From: Bacteroidales bacterium
GTDB lineage: Bacteria; Bacteroidota; Bacteroidia; Bacteroidales; P3
Assembly: GCA_017545365.1 (NCBI GenBank)
Contig: JAFWOP010000017.1
Location: forward strand, 1 to 44,752
DNA length: 44,752 nt
Reading direction: 5' to 3'
Below the pieces are notes generated by a model. The model saw nothing but the letters and a program-made list of their open reading frames with translations. It was not told where the DNA came from and did not search any database. Shown piece by piece: positions 39,544-44,752 of this stretch. The position numbers and the translations under genes are program-made. Within the stretch, counting starts at the first letter, position 1; the number at the start of each line of letters is the position of its first letter.

Positions 39544-41130
39544 ATGGAAATCAATCGTCGCAAATATCCTGTTGGTATTCAAACCTTTGAAAACATCATC
39601 AAAGATAGTTATATCTATGTTGATAAAACAGACTTGGTATATAAATTGGCTCATACGGCCAAGTATGTTTTCCTCAGCCGCCCACGCAGGTTTGGCAAAT
39701 CGCTCCTATCCACTACCCTTTGCTCCTATTTCCGGGGCGACCGAGAGCTGTTCGAAGGCTTGAAGATAATGGACTTTGAGTCGGAATGGAAGAAATACCC
39801 CGTCATTCACTTGGATTTGAGCACCGCCAAAGGACAGGACTCCCCCCAAATGCTGCAACAACGTCTTTCCCTTTTAATCAAACCTTACTTTGAACAGTAT
39901 GGCAGAGATCCTGAGGAGAAAACACCTGGTGCACAATTACAAGGTACCATCACTCGTGCAAATAAACAGAGTGGAACAAATGTCATTCTGATTATTGACG
40001 AATACGATGCCCCGCTGCTCGAAGTGCTGCACGAGAAGGAGCAACTGGAGGGAATGCGCAAAGTGATGCAGGAATTCTACCAGCCGTTGAAGGCCTGCGA
40101 GCGGATGGTTCAGTTCTGCTTCCTCACGGGCATTACTCGGTTCAGCCAACTCAGCATCTTCTCCACCCTCAACAACATCTTGAACGTCTCGATGGACCCC
40201 GCATTCGCCACCATCTGCGGCATCACAGAGAAAGAACTGACCACCGAGATGAGCGAGGACATCGCCCTACTGGCAGAAGAGTACGAGTGTACTTTCGATG
40301 AGATGCACGAAAGGCTGAAAAAACAATACGACGGCTACCACTTCTCGGAGAACTCCGAAGAAGTGTACAACCCATACAGCCTGATGAACTGTTTCCTCCA
40401 ACGAAAGATAAAGAACTACTGGTTCGAAAGTGGCACTCCTACCTTCCTCTTCCAACAGATGAAGCGGTTCAAGACCGACATCACCAAGATGGACGAGATT
40501 GTGGCTTCTGAGGCCGCATTCTACCGTCCCACCGAAAACCTCACCGATGCCCTGCCACTACTCTATCAAGCCGGCTATCTCACCATCAAGGAATACAAGC
40601 CCCGCTTGAAGGCCTACAGCCTTCAAATCCCCAACAAAGAAGTCCGCATCGGCTTCACCGAGGGGTTGTTGCCAGTATATAGCGGACTGACTAGCGACTC
40701 GGTGAAACTTGGCTGTGCCTACAAGATGTGGGACGCTCTCGAAGAGGGCAACGTCGACCTCGCCATGAACGAACTCAAGGCCTTCCTTGCCGGAGTGCCC
40801 TACGTCGAAGGCTTCAAGGAAAAGCTAAAGGATGCCGCCACAAAAGAGGGCTTCTACGAATGCACCTTCTACCTCATCCTCTCCATGCTCAACGTATATG
40901 TGCAGACGCAAGTGAAATGCCGCACTGGCCGCACCGACATGATTGTCCTTGCCGACAAAGCCATCTACGTGTTTGAATTCAAAGTGAACGACACCACCGA
41001 TGCCGCACTGGCACAAATCAACGAAAACAAATACGCCGAGCAATTTGCCACCGACAGGCGCGATATCGTCAAAGTAGGTGTCTCATTCGACATTGACACA
41101 TGGACTATCAAGGAATGGAAAGTGGAATGA
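39544..41130 (+). CDS. AAA-ATPase-like / PD-(D/E)XK nuclease superfamily protein
   Basis: A 528-aa protein of the large Bacteroidota family with an N-terminal AAA-ATPase-like domain (PF09820 type) and a C-terminal PD-(D/E)XK domain (PF08011 type). Seen: YPVGIQTFENIIKDSYIYVDKTDLVY at the start, an atypical P-loop FLSRPRRFGKSLL (about 44-55), Walker B VILIIDEYDAPLL (about 150), and near the end RTDMIVLADKAIYVFEFKVN (Asp, then Glu-x-Lys). Many paralogues occur per genome and they behave as accessory genes; a defence or mobile role is suspected but not shown. It is full-length and its stop faces the dxs stop 29 bp away. Confidence 0.9.
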   Translation: MEINRRKYPVGIQTFENIIKDSYIYVDKTDLVYKLAHTAKYVFLSRPRRFGKSLLSTTLCSYFRGDRELFEGLKIMDFESEWKKYPVIHLDLSTAKGQDSPQMLQQRLSLLIKPYFEQYGRDPEEKTPGAQLQGTITRANKQSGTNVILIIDEYDAPLLEVLHEKEQLEGMRKVMQEFYQPLKACERMVQFCFLTGITRFSQLSIFSTLNNILNVSMDPAFATICGITEKELTTEMSEDIALLAEEYECTFDEMHERLKKQYDGYHFSENSEEVYNPYSLMNCFLQRKIKNYWFESGTPTFLFQQMKRFKTDITKMDEIVASEAAFYRPTENLTDALPLLYQAGYLTIKEYKPRLKAYSLQIPNKEVRIGFTEGLLPVYSGLTSDSVKLGCAYKMWDALEEGNVDLAMNELKAFLAGVPYVEGFKEKLKDAATKEGFYECTFYLILSMLNVYVQTQVKCRTGRTDMIVLADKAIYVFEFKVNDTTDAALAQINENKYAEQFATDRRDIVKVGVSFDIDTWTIKEWKVE

Positions 41131-41159
41131 CCAATCTAATTCGTTACCACGTTAAGCCA

Positions 41160-43076
41160 TTAATCCGATAGCCCGATTCGCACACCTTTGCACACCGCAA
41201 TGATACTTTCCGTGTCTATCCCGCAGTCTTTGTGGAGCTGGGGTACGGGGCCGTGGGTGACAAAATGGTCGGGTAATCCGAGGATGGTGACAGGCATGGT
41301 GTGGCCTTGGGCTGCATAATATTCGAGTACGGCACTACCCAAACCACCTTTTTTCACGCCGTCTTCCACGGTGACAATGCGGCGGAAGCCACGCTCAACG
41401 AGGCTGTCGAGGAGTGCAGTGTCAAGCGGCTTGAGGTAGCGCATGTCGTAATGCGCCACGCTCAACCCCTCCCCTTCTAGTTGGTGGGCAGCCTCAAGGG
41501 CCGCATTGCCCACATGACCGATAGAGAGTATCGCCACATCGCTGCCTTCGTGCATACAGCGCGCCTTGCCTACCTCCAACTTGACGAATGGGCTCTTCCA
41601 GTCGGGATGGATGCTGAGGCCGCGGGGATAGCGTATCGCCACCGCGCCTTGGTCGGGCAGCTGGGCGGTGTACATCATGTTGCGCAGCTCGTGTTCGTCC
41701 ATAGGGGCGCAGATGGTGAGATTGGGGATAGGGCGCAAATAGGCGAGGTCGAATGCCCCATGGTGTGTGGGACCGTCGTCGCCGACGAGTCCGGCACGGT
41801 CGAGACACATGACCACGGGCAGACGCTGCAGGGCCACGTCGTGTATCACCTGGTCGTAGGCCCGCTGCATGAAGGAGGAGTAGATGTTGCAGAAGGGGAG
41901 CATGCCTTGTGCCGCAAGGCCTGCTGAGAAGGTGACGGCGTGCTGCTCGGCGATGCCTACGTCGAATGCCCGCTTGGGCATCCGTTCCATCATCAGGTTG
42001 AGCGAACAGCCGGTGGGCATGGCGGGGGTGATGCCGACTATCTTGGGGTTACGCTCGGCCAGCTCGATGATAGTGTAGCCGAAGATGTCTTGGTATTTCA
42101 GGGGCTTGCCATTGGAGGAGCCTTTTATCTGCGCGCCTGTCTCGGCATTGAAGAGGCCTGGGGCATGGTAGGTGACGGGGTTGCGCTCGGCGGTCTTCAG
42201 CCCTTTGCCTTTCTTGGTGACGATGTGCAGGAGCTTGGGACCCTTGATTTCCTTGAGTTGTGTGAGAACTTCGACGAGGTCGACGACGTTGTGTCCGTCG
42301 ATGGGGCCGAAATAGCGGAAACCCAACGACTCGAAGAGGTTGGGGGCTCCCAGCGCGGCTGTCTTGGCCAAGAAGGTGGCCCGTTGGAAGAAGCCCAGTG
42401 ACTTGGCCTTGCGCGATGCGGGTTGGGCGGTGTCGCCGTCCAGCTTGCGCCAGAGGGTGTCTTTGATGCGGTTGTAGCGGCGGGAGGTGGTGATGCGGGT
42501 GAGGTAGTGGCTCAGGCCGCCGACGGCCTTGTCGATACTGATGCCGTTGTCGTTGAGCACCACCAGCATGTTGGCCTTGGAGGCACCCGCACAGTTGAGG
42601 GCCTCGAAGGCTTCACCGCCGGTCATAGCGCCATCGCCGATGACGGCAATATGCTGTCTCGTATGGTTGCCCTGCAGCGAGGAGGCCACCGCCATCCCCA
42701 GGACGGCACTGATGGAGGTGGAGCTGTGCCCCGTGCCGAAGGCGTCGAAGGGTGACTCCTCCCTCTTGGGGAAGCCGCTGATGCCGCCGTAGGTGCGGAT
42801 GGTGGGGAAGAGGTCGCGACGGCCGGTGATGATTTTATGGGAGTAGGCTTGATGACCCACGTCCCACACCAGCTTGTCGTCGGGGGTATTGAAGACATAG
42901 TGGAGAGCGAGGGTGAGCTCCACTGTGCCAAGGCTGGAGGCCAGATGCCCCGGATGCTGCGAGAGGGTGCCAATGATATAATGCCGCAGCTCTAAGGCCA
43001 GCTGTTCCAAGTCTTGAACCGGCAGAGCCCGCAGGTCTTCTATGCTATTGATATTTTCTAAAATAACACCTGTCAT
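41160..43076 (-). CDS. dxs: 1-deoxy-D-xylulose-5-phosphate synthase
   Basis: A 638-aa thiamin-diphosphate enzyme that condenses pyruvate and glyceraldehyde-3-phosphate, the first step of the MEP isoprenoid pathway. Motifs in order: PGHLASSLGTVELTLALHYV, WDVGHQAYSHKIITGRR, GHSSTSISAVLGMAVASSL, the ThDP site VIGDGAMTGGEAFEALN with later LNDNGISI, FRYFGPIDGHNV, then the pyrimidine-binding domain with FDVGIAEQHAVTFSAGLA and DRAGLVGDDGPTHHGAFDLAYL. The C-terminal transketolase domain is complete. Monocistronic as far as visible. Confidence 0.97.
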   Translation of the reverse strand: MTGVILENINSIEDLRALPVQDLEQLALELRHYIIGTLSQHPGHLASSLGTVELTLALHYVFNTPDDKLVWDVGHQAYSHKIITGRRDLFPTIRTYGGISGFPKREESPFDAFGTGHSSTSISAVLGMAVASSLQGNHTRQHIAVIGDGAMTGGEAFEALNCAGASKANMLVVLNDNGISIDKAVGGLSHYLTRITTSRRYNRIKDTLWRKLDGDTAQPASRKAKSLGFFQRATFLAKTAALGAPNLFESLGFRYFGPIDGHNVVDLVEVLTQLKEIKGPKLLHIVTKKGKGLKTAERNPVTYHAPGLFNAETGAQIKGSSNGKPLKYQDIFGYTIIELAERNPKIVGITPAMPTGCSLNLMMERMPKRAFDVGIAEQHAVTFSAGLAAQGMLPFCNIYSSFMQRAYDQVIHDVALQRLPVVMCLDRAGLVGDDGPTHHGAFDLAYLRPIPNLTICAPMDEHELRNMMYTAQLPDQGAVAIRYPRGLSIHPDWKSPFVKLEVGKARCMHEGSDVAILSIGHVGNAALEAAHQLEGEGLSVAHYDMRYLKPLDTALLDSLVERGFRRIVTVEDGVKKGGLGSAVLEYYAAQGHTMPVTILGLPDHFVTHGPVPQLHKDCGIDTESIIAVCKGVRIGLSD

Positions 43077-43166
43077 TTTCCGAATTCGTCAATTCGTTAT
43101 TTCGCAATTCGATAAGTCACACATTTACGCATTAACGCCATCAATACTTTTCACCCCTTTAATCAT

Positions 43167-43418
43167 CGCTCTAGTGTAAAGTATGACTGACTTCCCCCAT
43201 ATTGGGTTGAGATCGTTGATTTCTCCGCTTTCGCGATGCTCAGCTATCGAAAGTCTACTGGATTTTCTTCACTCCGAGACGCTAAGCAGTATGCATTTTA
43301 CCCACCCCACACTGCACCGAAATAGGGCTGCTCCCTTTGTCCGCGACCTCATTTCTGTTTGTATGGGGTTATTGAGAATCAGCCTCCTCGAGGCTGTTGA
43401 AAATCAGTCATATATTGC
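43167..43418. repeat. Dispersed extragenic hairpin repeat, copy 1
   Basis: It begins TCGCTCTAGTGTAAAGTATG and ends with the hairpin CAGCCTC-ctc-GAGGCTG (43380-43396) followed by TTGAAAATCAGTC. It aligns in parts with the copy at 44588 (shared segments: CGCTCTAGT.TAAAGTA.GACTGA, GACGCT.AG.AGTA, CCCCACACTGC, TGGGGTTATTGA, AATCAGTC) but carries extra sequence, including CTTTCG/CGAAAG. It fills the 350-bp gap between dxs and the secreted protein. The upstream part 43077-43166 is low-complexity 'attcgt/cacat' sequence. Confidence 0.7.
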
Positions 43419-43427
43419 ATTAGAACC

Positions 43428-44528
43428 TTAATCATTATTCACTTGGTAGCTGGGGGCCGCCTTCTCGATGGGTTTGTCGAAGTCCTTATTCAGTTTCTTG
43501 TCGTTGACACGTCCTTGTGCGCCTTGTCGCAATTCCCACTTTCCGTCGACAAAGACGTATGCCAGCTCCACACCCGAGGGCACATAATACTGGAAAAGGC
43601 CTTCCATGCCGGGTACTTGGGGGGCCACCTCGTCAAAGATAATCATCTTGTATTTGGTGTCGGTGACCTTCTGGGTGGGGCCTGACGCTACCCGCTCGCG
43701 CATAGCACCGGAGGTGCGTGCGGCTGTCTCTACCACACGGCTGCGGCGTCCGCTTCCGCGCCCCCGCCGGTTGCGACGAGAAGGTGTGTAGCGTGACGAG
43801 GAGCCCCGACCGGTGCGCTTGGCCCGGATGCGCTCGACGGTACGCACATACTGCTCCTCATACCTCACATTGACCATTGCCTTGTCGGTATATTCCAACA
43901 CCACGCGGCGCAGGTTGCGCTCCTTGCGGAAGAGGTTCTGTCCGAACTGGGGCTGGCTGCCGCCCGACTTGAAGCAGATGGGCTCGATGACCTGTCGCTG
44001 GGTGAGGTTGTCCACCCCGCTCCAACCCAGGAGGGTGTAGTAGTTCTTCCCTTCATAGCTGGTGGTAACGAGCTCCTGATAGACGGCTCCGTACCAGTTG
44101 TCGTGCGTCAGCATCGACTCCTGCCGATTGACGATGTCCTCAGACCTGTCACTAAGGAGGTACACATCGTACTGGCCAGTCTTTTCGTTCAGTGCCTGAA
44201 CCACGCCGAAACACTCGTACTCTCCGGCATCGTTGACCACGGGCCAGGTGAAGATGCGGAACTTCTTGTCGGGTGCGGTCAGGACCGATATTTTGTAGTC
44301 GAAGTCCCACTGCCAGCGGAATGAGCCCGCCTCGGCCAGAGCCTCGGTAAGAAGCTGCAGGGCCGTCTCGTTGGCATGATAGCGTTGGTTGTCGGTGGGG
44401 GCATTGTACACCTCTTCGAAGACACTCATCAGCTGAGACTGATAGTCAGCCATCAGCTGTTTGTCCTGCGCCGACAGGTGCGGCACGGACACAAGAACCG
44501 CCGTTATGAAAAGTATTACCTTGCGCAT
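43428..44528 (-). CDS. Secreted protein of unknown function with a basic Arg/Ser/Gly-rich linker
   Basis: A 366-aa protein with signal peptide (RKVILFITAVLVSVPHLSAQ). Residues ~25-230 form a globular part (YNAPTDNQRYHANETALQLL, KKFRIFTWPVVNDAGEYECFGVVQ, NYYTLLGWSGVDNLTQRQVI, QFGQNLFRKERNLRRVVLEY). Residues ~232-275 are a very basic linker (RAKRTGRGSSSRYTPSRRNR and onward). A C-terminal module (MIIFDEVAPQVPGMEGLFQYYVPSGVELAYVFVDGKWEL) follows. Without the linker it resembles hypothetical exported Bacteroidales proteins that I cannot name. It stands alone, bracketed by two copies of a hairpin repeat. No convincing -7 box is seen before its ATG. Confidence 0.75.
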   Translation of the reverse strand: MRKVILFITAVLVSVPHLSAQDKQLMADYQSQLMSVFEEVYNAPTDNQRYHANETALQLLTEALAEAGSFRWQWDFDYKISVLTAPDKKFRIFTWPVVNDAGEYECFGVVQALNEKTGQYDVYLLSDRSEDIVNRQESMLTHDNWYGAVYQELVTTSYEGKNYYTLLGWSGVDNLTQRQVIEPICFKSGGSQPQFGQNLFRKERNLRRVVLEYTDKAMVNVRYEEQYVRTVERIRAKRTGRGSSSRYTPSRRNRRGRGSGRRSRVVETAARTSGAMRERVASGPTQKVTDTKYKMIIFDEVAPQVPGMEGLFQYYVPSGVELAYVFVDGKWELRQGAQGRVNDKKLNKDFDKPIEKAAPSYQVNND

Positions 44529-44587
44529 ATTAATTATAATCTAACGCCACAATATTGTTTTTATTATTCCCAATGCAAAAAAAAGTT

Positions 44588-44748
44588 CGCTCTAGTATAA
44601 AGTACGACTGATTTTTTCCAATCTTTCCCATTGTCGCGTCCCTCCGGGACGCTGAGTAGTAGGGTTTTCGTTGACCCCACACTGCGTTCCTTGTGTGGGG
44701 TTATTGAAATTCAGCATCTTCGATGCTGTTAAAAAATCAGTCTTTTAT
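44588..44748. repeat. Dispersed extragenic hairpin repeat, copy 2
   Basis: It contains three compact hairpins: GCGTCCC/GGGACGC (44636-44652), CCCCACAC/GTGTGGGG (44675-44700) and CAGCATC-ttc-GATGCTG (44712-44728), followed by TTAAAAAATCAGTC. The same framework as the copy at 43167 is present. The terminal hairpin differs by a compensatory pair (A-T here, C-G there). No gene is seen from 44529 to the window end. Confidence 0.7.
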
Positions 44749-44752
44749 CAAA

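Overview
The window comes from the chromosome of an anaerobic Bacteroidales-type bacterium (phylum Bacteroidota) with a fairly GC-rich, C-ending codon habit. The evidence is internal. Promoters have the Bacteroidota -7 box TAnnTTTG, and one has a clean TTTG 19 bp upstream. Two large secreted proteins end in the type B (CHU_C / gliding-associated) sorting domain of the type IX secretion system (T9SS). A complete methylmalonyl-CoA epimerase / sodium-pumping decarboxylase operon is present, as are a GWxTD protein, a bifunctional-nuclease-family protein, a TonB-dependent receptor and an AAA-ATPase-like/PD-(D/E)XK protein. HydE suggests [FeFe]-hydrogenase metabolism. I cannot name the genus.

Layout. 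1-101: edge fragment of a probable ISAon1-like transposase (-). 258-331: tRNA-Arg(ACG) with its own promoter and terminator (-). 477-3733: minus-strand cluster of glycosyltransferase, ECF sigma factor, outer-membrane barrel-like protein and GNAT acetyltransferase. 3860-7969: tgt, then a 981-aa T9SS cargo protein (+). 8294-11331: GroES-like protein and alaS (-). 11473-13791: a GH29 alpha-L-fucosidase and a lipoprotein (+). 13822-16611: rdgB, BFN protein, PNP and HAD phosphatase (-). 16719-22502: GWxTD protein, acyltransferase, glycosyltransferase, gltX and an OmpH-like protein (+). 22913-26798: a Cys-rich membrane protein, TonB receptor, heavy-metal-associated (HMA) protein and hydE (-). 26799-28399: gene-poor, with one AT-rich lipoprotein, a REP-like repeat and a structured RNA leader. 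28400-28888: an unrecognised gene (+). 28906-33438: DUF389 membrane protein, T9SS cargo protein and a Card1-like CARF nuclease (-). 33744-39144: mce, mmdA, Cys/His-rich lipoprotein, OadG, biotin carrier and OadB (-). 39544-41130: AAA-ATPase-like/PD-(D/E)XK protein (+). 41160-43076: dxs (-). 43428-44528: an unrecognised secreted protein flanked by two copies of a hairpin repeat.

Most of the window is core metabolism and envelope biogenesis. The accessory interest lies at 26.4-33.4 kb and in the decarboxylase operon. The strongest candidate for something unusual is the Card1-like CARF-PD-(D/E)XK protein at 28906-30087. No CRISPR array, Cas10 or other cas gene is visible. It overlaps by ATGA a T9SS surface-protein gene and faces a gene of unknown function whose leader can form mutually exclusive hairpins. 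Second is the 22-cysteine, 10-histidine heptad-repeat lipoprotein embedded in the methylmalonyl-CoA decarboxylase operon. Third is hydE at the end of a TonB/HMA metal-uptake-like operon.
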